A stretch of 64,000 nt of DNA from Blepharisma stoltei (lineage: Eukaryota; Ciliophora; Heterotrichea; Heterotrichida; Blepharismidae). Each line of letters starts with the position of its first letter. Position 1 is the stretch's first letter. The notes below the pieces were generated by a model. It did not search any database, was not told the origin of the DNA, and saw nothing but the letters and a program-made list of their open reading frames with translations. The DNA is taken from assembly GCA_914767885.1 (NCBI GenBank), contig CAJZBQ010000046.1, positions 986,685 through 1,050,684 of the forward strand. Direction: 5' to 3'. Made by a program: the position numbers and the translations under genes. Positions 1 through 10,656 of this stretch are shown one piece after another.

Positions 1-2
1 TG

Positions 3-416
3 GAAGACAGCAACAGCAAATTTGGCACTCTCGTGCTGATGAAAAAATCTTTTATTCTGCAGCCACATACAGAGGTTACTGTCCAAATCGGACGAACTAT
101 AGCCCATTTAGTATCAAAAGAGCCTTTTAGCTGCAAATCTTGCCTTTGGGCTTTTGGGATAAAAAAAGTGGTTCCAATAACCCATTGTTCCTATTTGACG
201 CAGGCTGATATTATTGAAGACAACCCTGCCGCTTTTGGGGCTCCTACAAGCTCAGTTGTAGAAGAAACCAACGTCAGGAATTACAGTGACTCGGAAATTA
301 AATGGAACCGAGAAGACATGGCCCATCAAGAAGTTTCGATTGCAATTGAGACAGTAAATGAAGAAGAAAAGTCCATTAGCAATGACAGGATATTAAATGA
401 AGCTTCAATAATATAA
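3..416 (+). CDS. FHA-domain protein, C-terminal part (5' end outside window)
   Basis: The reading frame is open from the first bases to a TAA at 414. The first residues, D-S-N-S-K-F-G-T-L-V, match the conserved end of an FHA phosphothreonine-binding domain, where the NSKFGT segment follows the phosphopeptide-contacting loops. The usual closing strand (V-x-V-Q-I-G-R-T) follows about 20 residues later. After the domain comes a short acidic tail (N-E-E-E-K-S) with no recognisable motif. The phosphopeptide-binding Ser/His loops lie upstream of the window, so partner and role cannot be read. AcpS starts only 26 bp downstream on the same strand. The FHA call rests on about 30 residues and is moderate. 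Confidence 0.6.
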   Translation, partial: EDSNSKFGTLVLMKKSFILQPHTEVTVQIGRTIAHLVSKEPFSCKSCLWAFGIKKVVPITHCSYLTQADIIEDNPAAFGAPTSSVVEETNVRNYSDSEIKWNREDMAHQEVSIAIETVNEEEKSISNDRILNEASII

Positions 417-442
417 ATAAATAGGCAAAAATAATAAAAAGT

Positions 443-820
443 ATGAGGATTATTGGGATTGGGATAGATCTTTGTAAAAACATAAGGATGCATAAAATTT
501 TGGAAAATAAAAATATAAGGGAAAGATTTTTGGAGAAGGTACTTCATCCAAATGAAAAAATCAAGGAAATTAATTCGAAATATTTAGCGTCAAGGTGGGC
601 TATAAAAGAAGCTCTGGTAAAGGCGACTGCGTCGAGGAGGATTTTGTTTCATGAAGTGGAAATTTGTAAACAGGAGTCTGGGCAACCGTATATACGGGCT
701 TATGGGGAGACGAAAAATCTGCTTGAAGAAATTGGGGTGGAAAATACAATGATGTCACTTTCGCATGAGGATGAGTATTCGGTTGCTGTGGTGATTGCAA
801 TTGGAAATTATACTCTGTAG
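443..820 (+). CDS. acpS: Holo-[acyl-carrier-protein] synthase (AcpS-type phosphopantetheinyl transferase)
   Basis: A 125-residue protein, the usual AcpS length. It transfers 4'-phosphopantetheine from CoA to a conserved serine of acyl carrier protein, a step needed for mitochondrial or cytosolic fatty-acid synthesis. The family signature is complete: G-I-G-I-D-L at residues 5-10 with the Mg-binding Asp9; S-R-W-A-I-K-E-A-L-V-K-A at about 50-61 with the second metal ligand Glu56 and catalytic-region Lys60; and L-S-H-E-D near 105. There is no intron, insert or in-frame UGA. The ATG follows the upstream stop by 26 bp. No transit peptide is evident, because the core motif begins at residue 3. The family call is secure; the compartment is not. 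Confidence 0.92.
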   Translation: MRIIGIGIDLCKNIRMHKILENKNIRERFLEKVLHPNEKIKEINSKYLASRWAIKEALVKATASRRILFHEVEICKQESGQPYIRAYGETKNLLEEIGVENTMMSLSHEDEYSVAVVIAIGNYTL

Positions 821-1345
821 ACTAAATTAAGCGAAGGTGATATGCAAATAAAATTTATAATTTATGTCAAAATTGATAATCTTATTAATTTATCGCAATA
901 TATTAAGTATTATTAACCTATAAAATTTAACGACACATTTATTCAGGCTTTCGAATCTTAATATTATTTTTATCTTATTAAAATTGAATTTTGCATTATA
1001 ATATTGAATTATCAAATAGCAATATTATACACAAATTGAGTTAACTTTCCTCTTTATTTTGGAACAAGTTTAGCTCCCCTTTAAATTGGAACTTTTTTTT
1101 TTCAATAATAGTTAAAAATAAAATTTTGAAAATAGCATTTATTATAATTTTTTTTAAAACACAATTAACTTTAAATTGGAACAGGATTTTTTGTTCAAAT
1201 TTAAAAGGGGGGAGTAAGCTATTATTAGCTTCTAATAATTTTTTTAAAAAATCCTTTAATTTTCCGATTTTCAAAATTCCCCATTTTTCACATCTCATAA
1301 CAGTCATCTAACCGTAATAATTAAATTTATACAAGTCTAATTCAA
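821..1345. other. Intergenic, AT-rich, with a short inverted-repeat element
   Basis: No gene is seen between acpS and Cdh1. The only structure is the inverted-repeat element at 1073-1216. A second, similar left end (TTAACTTTCCTCTTTA) lies at 1041, which suggests an older nested copy. Confidence 0.6.
1073..1216. mobile_element. MITE-like element, family 2 (TIR CTCCCCTTTAAATTGGAAC)
   Basis: The left end reads TAGCTCCCCTTTAAATTG. The right end, reverse-complemented, reads TTACTCCCCCCTTTTAAATTTG. Both are bounded by TA and enclose about 144 bp. The same termini occur at 45659-45953, where removal restores CDT1, and at 53052-53315. This copy is intergenic, so there is no frame test. Confidence 0.6.
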
Positions 1346-2635
1346 ATGAAGCCTTTAATAACCCCCAAACTCTCTAATGCTGATCAAAAATTTTCAGAGA
1401 GATTTCTCCCAAACCGAGCCTCTTCTAACTTGCAGGTCAGTTTTGATTTAATCAAAGACGAAAAATTCCAACAATCCCAAGACCCAGTCGCTGACGACTC
1501 ACAAGAAGGCTACACAACCCTTCTAAAAAATCAGTTCCTAGACCACTCTGCATCCAAAAATAACCGTTTCACCTACTCCCAAAACACATTAACCAAAGAA
1601 AACATGCCGTTGAATTTTTCAGGAGAAGACATTTACACCCCACTGAAATCCCAACGAAATATTCCTAAAGCTCCCTTCAAGGTCCTTGACGCCCCTTCTC
1701 TACAAGATGATTTTTATCTAAATTTATTAGATTGATCCTCGAACAACGTCCTAGGTGTAGGCTTAGGATCCTCAGTTTACCTCTGAAATGCGTCAACCTC
1801 CAAGGTCACAAAACTCTGCGATTTAGGGTCAATGGACCCAGTTACCAGCGTTTCCTGATCTCCTAATGGAAATTACATATCCATCGGCACAAATACTGGA
1901 AGTACACTACTATGGGACTCTAACCGTTTAAAATTAATCCGGTCCTTTTCAGGACACTCAAGCAGAGTTGGAGCTATGGCTTGAAGCAACAAAATTTTGT
2001 CCACAGGATCCCGCGACCGACAAATTTTACATCGTGACATCCGCTGTCCTGAAGAATTTGTTGGAAGACTTATAGGGCATAAACAAGAAGTCTGTGGGCT
2101 GAAATGGTCATTTGACGACCAGCAGCTGTCATCAGGCGGAAACGACAATAAATTAATTTTATGAAGTTTACAGTCCACGTCACCTATGGCGAAATTCAAT
2201 GAACATATAGCAGCTGTAAAAGCTATAGCGTGGTCTCCACACCAACATGGACTTTTAGCAAGTGGCGGGGGAACTGCAGACAGAACGATAAGGTTTTGAA
2301 ATACTTTGACCAATGAGCAGCTGCAATGTGTAGATACAGGGTCACAGGTGTGTAATTTAATGTTTTCCAAAAATAGTGATGAGATTGTGTCGACACATGG
2401 GTACTCACAGAACCAAATTATGCTATGGCAGTACCCGGGGCTAAGGAAAATTGCGACGCTGACTGGGCATACTTTTAGGGTTTTGTATTTGTGTATGTCA
2501 CCAGATGGACAAACTGTAGTCACTGGGGCTGGTGATGAAACTTTGAGGTTTTGGGATTTGTTCCCTGGAAATAAAGAAAGTTGTGAAATAGGACAGAAAA
2601 CAGCACTGTTTCCTTGTGCTTTTGACCTGCGATAA
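1346..2635 (+). CDS. FZR1: Cdh1/Fizzy-related APC/C activator (WD40)
   Basis: A 429-residue activator and substrate receptor of the anaphase-promoting complex. Residues 18-24 (E-R-F-L-P-N-R) are the C-box that docks on the APC/C. The stretch [10 protein letters not shown] near 112 and [12 protein letters not shown] near 130 are hallmarks of the Cdh1 branch rather than Cdc20. Seven WD40 blades follow, including [19 protein letters not shown]. The protein ends in D-L-R, a conservative form of the C-terminal IR tail. In-frame TGA codes for Trp at several positions where Cdh1 has Trp, starting with W130. This fixes the genetic code. No intron or insert. It stands alone between intergenic repeats. 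Confidence 0.96.
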
Positions 2636-3154
2636 TGTATTAATTAATATGCATAATTATTTTTGATAATAAAAATAAAAATTTCGATGAGCAATTAAGG
2701 TAAACATAGATTTGGCTGAAGAATAATTTTTAATTTTTAAGCTAATTTTTTTAATTTTGCACAGGCTCATCTTCTAACTTAGATAAATTATAACAAAATT
2801 ACGCTGATCAGCTATAACCCAGAAAGTAAAATTCTTCTTACTTTACTTTTCTTACTCCTCTGAACCAAAATTCATTCCAATTAAAAGGGGGATTAATTTC
2901 AAATTTACTAAATATTTTAAAAATAGGCTACATAAATTGAATATAATCATTTTGATCTTTTATAAAAAATAATTCTATAATCATTTTGACAAAATTTTAA
3001 GGAAATTAATATAAAATCTGTCAACTCAAAGTACAAAATATTTAAATATTATGCATGTTACTTGCACTCCCTGCACAAAGCTATTTTGATACAAATTTTT
3101 ACCTATAGCATTTTCCATTTAAAATTTTAAAAAATAGTTTAATTTAATAGAGGC
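2636..3154. other. Intergenic, AT-rich
   Basis: Between convergent genes. Around 2853-2893 are remnants resembling family 2 element ends (TTACTCCTCTGAACC and CCAATTAAAAGGGGGATTAA). Nothing else was recognised. Confidence 0.5.
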
Positions 3155-3869
3155 TTAAGTCTCCAAAAATTTAAAGCATATATTTTTTATAAATTTAACG
3201 GGAAATTTAAGTTCTTTTAGCTGGACTTTAGAATTCAGATTAATCCCATCTCTGCTTACAATATCTGTACGAAACTCTCTCGAAAGAATAGTCGCCCTCA
3301 TATCAAAGCTGCTCCTCGTCCCTATTGAGTATTTTCTCAAAACAGGATTTTTCAGCATTTTCAAATCCTTATTAAAATCCCTTATTTCTGGAGTCAGATT
3401 TTTTTAAATTTTTACTATTAAAAATGATAATAATTCCTATATTTACATTTTCCTCTGGAGTCAGATAATGCCTATATTTTTCATTTGTTTCTATAGGGTT
3501 TGCATCACTTCTTCTTCGATTATGAATTTGGTGTTTTTTCTCAAAATTTCCGATGCTTGATTTTCGACGTTTAAAATAGGCTCTCTCAGGGATAGGGACT
3601 AGCCTTTGGCTGAAAGGGTTTACACTAGGTTCTTCTATTGGAAAAGACTCATCGTCATCTGAGGGCTGTTTTAAGGCTTCAGTAAATGCAGCAAGATGGT
3701 TATCAAGTGTATTTAAAGCTGTTAAGACTTCTGGAGTATATTCAGGCTTCTGAAGTGGAAAAATTCATTGCGATCAGGTATTGCTCCAATCTTTAGTTTT
3801 TTTTGAGGAAACGTTGAAATTTTTGATGGTTTGTGGGTCGTAGAGAGCATTTTCGTTTTGAAATTGCAT
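3155..3869 (-). CDS. Hypothetical protein, split by a 67-bp insert
   Basis: Two blocks, 3467-3869 and 3155-3399, join to 648 nt, giving 215 residues. The ATG at 3869 opens M-Q-F-Q-N-E-N-A-L. The insert is flanked by a 13-bp direct repeat (ATCTGACTCCAGA on the coding strand). Leaving one copy restores the frame through Y-L-T-P-E-I-R-D-F. Without removal the frame ends at a stop soon after the junction. The protein is rich in charged and polar residues, with a basic patch (F-K-R-R-K-S-S) that would suit phosphorylation. No family was recognised and no membrane span is visible. The exact frame restoration makes the model credible; the function is unknown. Confidence 0.7.
3400..3466. other. 67-bp removable insert with 13-bp direct repeats, no TA boundary
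   Basis: Copies of TCTGGAGTCAGAT lie at 3387-3399 and 3454-3466. The spacer is A/T-rich. Deleting one period rejoins the minus-strand gene in frame. No TA is shared at the two ends, unlike most inserts here. Confidence 0.75.
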
Positions 3870-4175
3870 TGTTTTTATATATAGAGTGAGAAACCAATTA
3901 TAACCATTTTATGGCTTTTAATCCCAAAGCGGTATTTACAAATAGTTTGGGTAGACGAATTTGTTTAATAGCAGTTGGCTTGTTAATTCCCAGTTGGCAT
4001 TTTCGCTTTTTTAGTCCCTCTTTGCTTGCTGCTAAATCTCAATAAGGCTCCACTAAGGCCAAATTCCTACAAAATTTAAAGATGAATTATTTGACATTTT
4101 GAGTGAAAATGCAACGCTTTTTGTGAAATAAAAAAATTATTTATTTAGTGTAAACATAACAGCAACTATTTTAAA
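3870..4175. other. Intergenic, nothing recognised
   Basis: About 300 bp of AT-rich sequence between two minus-strand genes. It should contain the promoter of the gene starting at 3869 and the 3' end of the gene ending at 4176. Confidence 0.4.
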
Positions 4176-4672
4176 TTAGCCTTTAAATATTTCTTCAGTT
4201 ACTACCAATTTACTTTTTTCTTGAATTTCTTTTAAGTTTTCAAAATAATTCTCTATTTTTGTTATATGGGCTTTATAGAACTTGAATGGTTTGTTTAGCC
4301 TATCAATTTCTTCTTTTAGCTCATTTTTTTCAATAAGTAAATGGTTATTAATTAGCACCAAATCAGAAATCTGCATCCTCATTGTATAGAAGTTTCCTAT
4401 GTTTTGCGCTGTAAGGCCGATAAATTCTGATCGGAATTTATCGGTAGGTTGCACCAAATCAATGCCTGGTCGGACCAAAAAGCGATTTGGTCCGACGAAC
4501 TTGGAAAGCTCCTGGGCAAATGTCTGCGCTTTTAGCGCTATATAGAGGAAACCTCTATATCAATTTCAGCTGAAATAGATTCATTTTTTTGTTCGGCTGA
4601 GTCATTTTCTAGCCTGTATTGATAGAATCTTTTTGCGTTGGCATCTTGCTCATTTACCAAATTATTTATCAT
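4176..4672 (-). CDS. Small coiled-coil protein, reading frame broken by a 17-bp palindromic insert
   Basis: From the ATG at 4672 the frame opens M-I-N-N-L-V-N-E-Q-D and reaches a TAG near 4540. A second frame (A-L-K-A-Q-T-F-A-Q-E-L-S) then runs to the stop at 4176. Removing 17 bp between two TATAG copies joins them as E-I-D-I-A-L-K-A-Q. The removed piece is almost a perfect hairpin (TATAGAGG TTT CCTCTATA). A 15-nt GT-AG candidate (GTTTCCTCTATATAG) overlaps it but gives a worse frame. The C-terminal half is heptad-like. The ATG overlaps the kinesin stop at 4666-4668, so this could instead be a continuation of the kinesin through another small insert. Function unknown. Confidence 0.5.
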
Positions 4673-7600
4673 GATTTAGATTGAAATAGTGCTATTTTAT
4701 TGAATAAATATTTTAAATCTTTTAAAATATAATTTAATTTTAAAAGAAATTTAAAGCCATTGTGCAAAAATTTGTATAATTTATTTTCCAAATTAATTTT
4801 TTCTTCTGACAATTGTGCTATTTTTGCATGATTTTCTTCTAATTTTATTGACAAATTTGATATGCATTGCTTTAGCTCATTTATAATTAAAATATGGCGT
4901 CTTCGTCTGGGCATGGCCTCCCGGCCATGCATACTCGACTCATATTTTAATTATATCCGGCAAGGTTTTGCATTTCAGGAACGGGCGGCAATGCTAGGTT
5001 AGCAATTCTGGTTGTGTTCAGAGCCTAGCCCAAGTCTACTTTCGGGAATGTTTTTCCTCATGGGAAAGGAGGCACGCAAGTTGGAAGGGGAAGCTCAGCC
5101 AAGTCCGTTAGGACCAATCGGGCAACTCCCTAGCGTGAAACTGGGCGTTACGTTCCAGGCTTCGTGTTTTTCCTTTTTGCCGAAAGCCTACCAGAAAATC
5201 CATTTTTTATGGATTTTCGGAATGGCAACCCATATCCTCAAGCGAAGTAGCTCAGGCATGAGCCGCCTTAGTCGGCAACACTGCTCCGGAGGCGCGTACT
5301 GGAGATCGAGGCTGACTGGCCCCAGACGGTCGGCGGGCCCTATGCGGCGAAGAAGCAGCGGGAAGCTCTGGGAGGGGTTACCCCGTGAATGGCTTTAAAC
5401 ACAGAACCTAATAAGTTAAGTTAAGTTAAGCTTTAGCTCATTTACTAAATCTTCATAATCAGATAAAATAGCTTTAAAGCTATGAGAATCAGATTCTAAT
5501 GAATTTAAGGACACTAGCAATCTTTGAATATGATCTTCTTTTGATCTGTTTTCTTTTATGCAGTTACTAAGCTGGTTCATTAAATAAACAATTTCTAATC
5601 GCTGTGATTTATTTTCTAAGTTTTGGGATTTATCAAAAACAGTAGACTCTTCTTTTATTTTTTCCTTGATCTCTTTTTCTTTGGTCAGCTTGTTATCTAT
5701 TTTTATTAAAATATCCAAAATGCAAGATATTGTAATTTCACCCCCACATCTTTGATCAAAGAATCGCCATTGTTCAACAAGTATAGAGTCAAAAAAATTA
5801 TATGATTTTTTTATTTACATAAAAATGATTATATTTTTTCAAATAAAAATATTTATGCGCTCACTATAAGAGGTAGAGAGGCAATATATTAGCAGATATT
5901 ATAAAATACTATTATAGGGTTTCTAAGATTTATTATTATTAAGATAGATAGTTTAATTTTAGGAGGGTAGGTGGAGGTTTAATTTTCGATCATATAAAAA
6001 TCGTTAATTCAAGGACAGGTTTCATTTTCCAAATTTAAAAAAAAAATTTTAATTCAGTCCTTTGATCCAAGATAGGAAAGGTAAGAGGATATTCTTCAGG
6101 TTTATCATTTTTAACACTGCTAAAAGAAAAATTATCGAGACAATCAGGCGATTTTTGGATCAGTTCTTGAGAATTCTGTAGCAGATGCTTTGTTTTTTCT
6201 ATTTCAATTCTCGCATTTTGCTTCATATAGTTAAATTTTGACAGAAAAAAATTAACATCCTGTGAAGGTAGAAATTTCTCAGCGTTTTTCAGCAATTCAA
6301 TTAAATTTTTTACCATTATTTGTATATCATCTAAAGGCTGCCTTAAATACTCTTCAAAATTTTCACAATTATAATTTAGTTTGCTTTGATGATTCAATTT
6401 TAAATATTTTTCCTCAAAAATCTGCAGACTTTCATGTAAACTTGTCAGCTCTTTGCTCAACTCGATTTTTTCATTTTTCACATTCTGCAGCTCAATATTT
6501 AATTCTTTTGTAATTTGTTGGTATTTTAACAACTGAGCTGCCATCAAACTGATTTTTTTACTGTAAATTTCTTCAGTCATTTTTAGCTTTTTCTTTAAGT
6601 TTTCTGCATCATTTTCTCTCTCTTCAAGCTGGTAGCTGTTTCTTTTGGAAATTACATCAGGTGTTGAGTTGCGAATTACCTTCATCTCTTCTATAAACTT
6701 ATCTTTTTCTTTTAATAAAAAATTCTGTTTTTCGAGCTGATGCTGCAAATCTGCAAGATCTTTTGTCTTTATCTGGGTAACTTTGCTTGAATTTGAACGG
6801 TGCTTTAATCGATAAGAAACAGGAGATTCTTGCTTTATTGGGCTTTCTTCTATTCTAGAATCTAAAACTCTTTTAAAAGAATGGTTTTCGTCTATATTAA
6901 TTATTTCGCTGAATAATCCTGTGCTTTCGTTTTCAATATTATTTTTTTTTGAATTTTGTTTAATAAAACATAATAATTTTTCTTTTTCTTCTGAGTGCTG
7001 ATTTTGCATTTTTTTAATTTCTTCATTATATTTTTCTTCCAATTCATTTTTCTCTAAATTAAGCTTTTTAATTTCTTCAGTCAGCATTTCTATTTGTTTT
7101 CTTGATTCTTTTTCATTACTCATATTTAATATCATCTTCTTTTCATTAATGCATTCTTTAATTCGGCTTATAAATTTTAATATCGGTAAGGAATCTTTAT
7201 AATGTCTAGGTAAAGGTGATGCGCAGCATATAAGAATTACCTTGCTAGGATTTGTATTAGAATGATAAACATCTAGCGTATCTTTAATATAATTAATCAG
7301 CGCATTTTCTCTAATATTTTCAAAATTATCAGTCAGCATATTAGAAATCGAATTCAAAGCTCTTGCAATCGATTTATCTTCCTTCACAAACTCAGACCCC
7401 GCGAATTCCAAAAAATCAGCCCTAGAAATAGCTTGATTCCCTTGATACACTTTTAAGCTTATAATAAAATGTATTTTTCCCTTATTTTCTTTATCAGCAA
7501 ACGAATTTCTATTCATAATTGCCGCTCTTATACAAGTGGCCAAATCATTCATATTAGAAATCGTCATCTCCATTCCGTTCATCAAATCAGCTAAAAAATC

Positions 7601-8071
7601 CCCATTAAGTGCTACAGCTGAAAATTTTACTTGCAAATATAAGTTATTTTGCTTAATTTGATTAAGCAGAGTTTCAGTACTTCTGATAATAATTCCTCGG
7701 TTATTCCCGTCATCACCTCGGAGTGTATGGCTTTTTCCAGACCCTGAGATCCCGCATGCTAAAATGCATACGTTTCTCCCGGCTATCATTTGAACAATAG
7801 ATTTTTCGACTCAGTCAGAAAAAAGCTTGGATTGGGAGATATCGGAGTGGATGACGCTGTCGAATTTTAGCATTTGGGAGTCTTCTAAGAGGGTAGATCT
7901 GAGGGAATTTAATTTTATGGGATCTTTTAAATCACTTGGCCGAAGCTGTTTAAGAGGACTTTGACTGGTGATGATACTTTTGGAGTCAGGATATGGGACG
8001 ATGCAGCTTTTTTCGATGGGAGAAGACCGGATTCTGCAGAGGATTGTGATATTGGGATTTGGCTGAGTCAT
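4666..8071 (-). CDS. Divergent kinesin-family motor, split by two inserts
   Basis: The model is complement(join(4666..4883,5445..5757,6068..8071)), 2,535 nt, 844 residues. The N-terminal motor has a P-loop G-I-S-G-S-G-K-S (about 107-114), standing for the usual GQTGSGKT. Switch II is E-F-A-G-S-E in place of DLAGSE. The switch I N-x-x-S-S-R-S-H motif is degenerate. The segment L-I-N-Y-I-K-D-T-L matches the kinesin alpha-4/5 region. A long heptad-rich coiled coil fills the rest. The apparent stop at 6035 is inside a 310-bp insert flanked by GATCAAAG repeats. A retroposon with a 15-bp target duplication interrupts the coiled coil at N-E-L-K/Q-C-I-S. Both removals keep frame. Several TGA codons are Trp, for example F-S-D-W. 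Altered switches suggest weak or absent ATPase cycling. Confidence 0.85.
4884..5444 (+). mobile_element. Retroposon insertion in the kinesin gene (15-bp target duplication, TTAAG tail)
   Basis: GCTTTAGCTCATTTA is duplicated at 4869-4883 and 5430-5444. The insert is GC-richer than its surroundings, begins TAATTAAAATATGGCG and ends in a tandem of TTAAG. This matches a target-primed retroposon with a simple-repeat tail. The same start occurs at 11052 and, slightly changed, at 31425. No long ORF of its own was recognised. Confidence 0.8.
5758..6067. other. 310-bp removable insert in the kinesin gene, non-TA direct repeats
   Basis: CTTTGATC occurs at 5750-5757 and 6060-6067. Removing one period restores I-L-D-Q-R-C-G-G-E-I-T in the kinesin frame. 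The sequence is AT-rich with no coding signal, and no TA is shared at the ends. Confidence 0.7.
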
Positions 8072-9065
8072 TTAACTTTAAATGTAAAATACATATTTTA
8101 AGGTAAAATAAATTTATTATGATTTGAACTATAAAAATTGAATTTTTCATGTCTATTAACTTTATCATAAAAATTTGGTTTTTAACATTGAGATCTAGGC
8201 AGAACTATTTTCATTTTGATCACAATAAAAAATATAAATGACCTAACAATAAAAATTTTTAACCAAGATATAATTGCCTTAGAAATCTTAAATTTATAGT
8301 AATCAGAATTATTTTCAGCTAAATTCCTTATTATCTCAAGTAATCATAAAAAGAAAACTGAAAAAAAATTCAGAAGGATTTAATTAAGCAGCTTATAAAT
8401 TTAAGCTGCTATGTTTTTCAATTGCTTAAATACAATTTAAAATTTAAAATCTCTTCATAATTAATGAAAAAATTTAAATTTTCTCTTTTATGCCAAGTTG
8501 CGAAAATTTGAAAATTTAGCTAAAAAATGCATGGTTCTAGAACTTTCTAAAAATTCTCTCAAAACTCGGCCAAAAAATCACAGAAAAAGTTTTTGATTAA
8601 AATTTCTTCTTACTCCCCCCCTCCGTGCGTGAACAAAAACCATTAGAAAAAATCGCTATTTTTTACCCAAAAGCCCACCCTCCGTGAGTGAACAAAAATT
8701 TTTTTTAATAGAAAAAATTTTTTATGGAAAAAAAATTTGATATATAAATGATAATTATTATAATGAAATCTAGAACTAATTCTGTTTATTTTTAAACGAA
8801 TTGCTTTTTTAAAACATAAATTTTGCAAATTGAATTAAAATGCTTTCCAATTTTTGCGAATTAGGATTTTTTTTAAATTTCGAAAAAAAAATATTTTTTA
8901 TAAAATTTATATATAAATTTTTTTTTAAAAAAAAAAATTAGCCCCCCTCCGTGAGTGAACAAAATTTTTTGTTCACTCACGGAGGGGGGGGGAGTTAATT
9001 AACTATATCGAAGGCAGACATTTTTATTACCAGTTATTTTGACTGGTCTGTGGGTGATTATAAAT
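8072..9065. other. Intergenic between divergent kinesin and TauE genes; holds a full MITE
   Basis: AT-rich, about 1 kb. Apart from the MITE at 8613-8997 nothing is recognised. Promoters for both divergent genes should lie here. Confidence 0.5.
8613..8997. mobile_element. MITE family 1, full-length copy (385 bp)
   Basis: Bounded by TA at 8611 and 8996. Both ends read CTCCCCCCCTCCGTG with GTGAACAAAA following. The right end carries an inner palindrome (GTGAGTGAAC then GTTCACTCAC) and the left end an inner second copy of CCCTCCGTGAGTG. The interior is AT-rich. There is no ORF, so it must be non-autonomous. Length and layout resemble the abundant germline MITE reported for Blepharisma. It is the best reference copy in the window. 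Confidence 0.85.
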
Positions 9066-10656
9066 ATGAGGTTGGTATTTCTTATTCTACTTATAGCAGC
9101 AGTTCAAGCCCAAAACAAGTATTCACAAAAGTGCTCGACAGATGACGACTGCGACCCTTTAAATTCATGCAACACAAAACTCGGAAAATGCTACCACAAA
9201 GACTTATGGCCGCTTGAGGGTCAAGAATGGGCTGGCACCTTTTTAGTTTTCCTAATGAGTGCCTTGTCAAACGCAGGAGGCATAGGAGGGAGCTCTATAA
9301 TGATCCCTTTCTTGCTTCTCATCTTCAATTTCGAGACTCATATGGTTACTCCAATCGTACAAGTCATCATTTTAAGTGGAAGTATCGTAGCAGTTGGCAT
9401 GAAAGTCAGACTCAGACACCCTACAAGGGACCGTCCTTTAATTCTCTACGACATCATAATGCTAGAAGTGGGGCCTATGTTATTCGGGAGTGCAGTTGGG
9501 GTGTTCCTTAACATCGGTTTCCCATGGTGGCTCATCTTATCAATTTTTTGTGTAATTACTCTGGGTCTGATAATCATTACTTTTATCAGAGGTTTCTTAC
9601 TTTATAGAAAAGAGACCAAGGTTAAAAAGATTTCACATGTCAATGTTAATAGTCAAGACACCGTGGAAATTGACACTCTTGATGGCGACAATAAAAATGA
9701 CATTATAGAGGCTGATGACTCTGAGAAAGATCCAGTCGTCTCCAGACCAGAAAATCAGCCTGACAATCAGACAAGCAAGGATTCAAATCTTATTATCGTT
9801 GAGGCAGAGACAGGCAGACCAATCAGAGACATACACACAGAGCTACAAAAAATTTACAAGTTCGAAAGCCAATGGTGGCATCCTTCAAGAGTTTTTGTAG
9901 TATTTGCAATTTTTTCTTGGGCAGTTGTAGCAGCTTTTATTAGAGGTGATAGCAACACTGACTCCTCAATTAATTTTTAAGCTATTTATTTTTAAAAATA
10001 TGGACTTTTTCTTTTTTTTTTAAAAAAAAATTAAAATTTAACGGAGGAGTGAGTCAATTGCTGGCTGGGAACTTTGCACAAAGGATTTCTGGGGCTTTTT
10101 TGTCGGCTTCATGATTTCCATGGCACTGATCGGAATTAGTGTTTCCACATATCTCAATAGAAGGGATAAATTAAAGGAATCACTTGGCTACGATTTTGAT
10201 ACCCATGACTTGCGCTGGACTGTCAAACAGTGTGCTACCTTTATGTTTTTCTCATTTATGGCCGGCTTTTTTTCAGGGCTTGCAGGAGTTGGAGGAGCTG
10301 TCATTTTAGGGCCTGTCCAATTGGCATTTGGAGTTAGGCCAGAAGTTTCGACAGGAACTTCGTCTTGCATTGTTATTCTTACCTCCACTATGAATTTCAT
10401 CTTGTTTTTGAAGGCTGGGCTTGTTACAGTAAACTACTCCCTTTGGCTTTTAGCTTTTTCAGTTACTGGTTCTGCCTTAGGTGTCTTTGTGGTGAAAAAG
10501 CTTGTAGACAAATTTGGAAGACCTTCCATTATGGTGTTCTGCTTGGGGACTGTGTACATATCTGCATTCATACTCACAGTGACTTACAATATCAGAAAAA
10601 TCATCAAGGACCAGGAAGATGGCAAAACTGAGTATGATTTCAAGGACTTTTGCTAA
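9066..10656 (+). CDS. TauE/SafE-family (sulfite exporter-like) membrane transporter
   Basis: The model is join(9066..9971,10060..10656), 1,503 nt, 500 residues. An N-terminal signal peptide (M-R-L-V-F-L-I-L-L-I-A-A-V-Q-A) precedes a short Cys-rich lumenal segment (C-S-T-D-D-D-C-x5-C). The two homologous four-helix halves carry the family glycine motifs: N-A-G-G-I-G-G-S-S in the first half and G-L-A-G-V-G-G-A-V-I-L-G-P in the second, each followed by a P-E-V/V-T-P segment. A charged cytoplasmic loop separates them. An 88-bp insert between TCAATT repeats interrupts the second half at S-S-I/A-G-W-E-L. The TauE family moves sulfur oxyanions or other organic anions; the substrate here is unknown. 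Plant and ciliate homologues have the same signal-peptide layout. Confidence 0.88.
9972..10059. other. 88-bp removable insert, TCAATT direct repeats
   Basis: TCAATT lies at 9966-9971 and 10054-10059. The spacer has runs of T and A and stop codons in all relevant frames. Removal joins two transporter halves exactly. No TA is present at the right end. Confidence 0.75.

Noticed and set aside
1873-2523. Long minus-strand ORF opposite Cdh1
   Set aside because: It is the antisense of conserved WD40 coding sequence. Its Cys/His content comes from the complement of the sense codons.
6035-6060. Kinesin stop at 6035 taken as the true C-terminus
   Set aside because: The tail L-K-F-F-F is coded by an insert flanked by GATCAAAG repeats. 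Removing it continues the coiled coil in frame to 4666.
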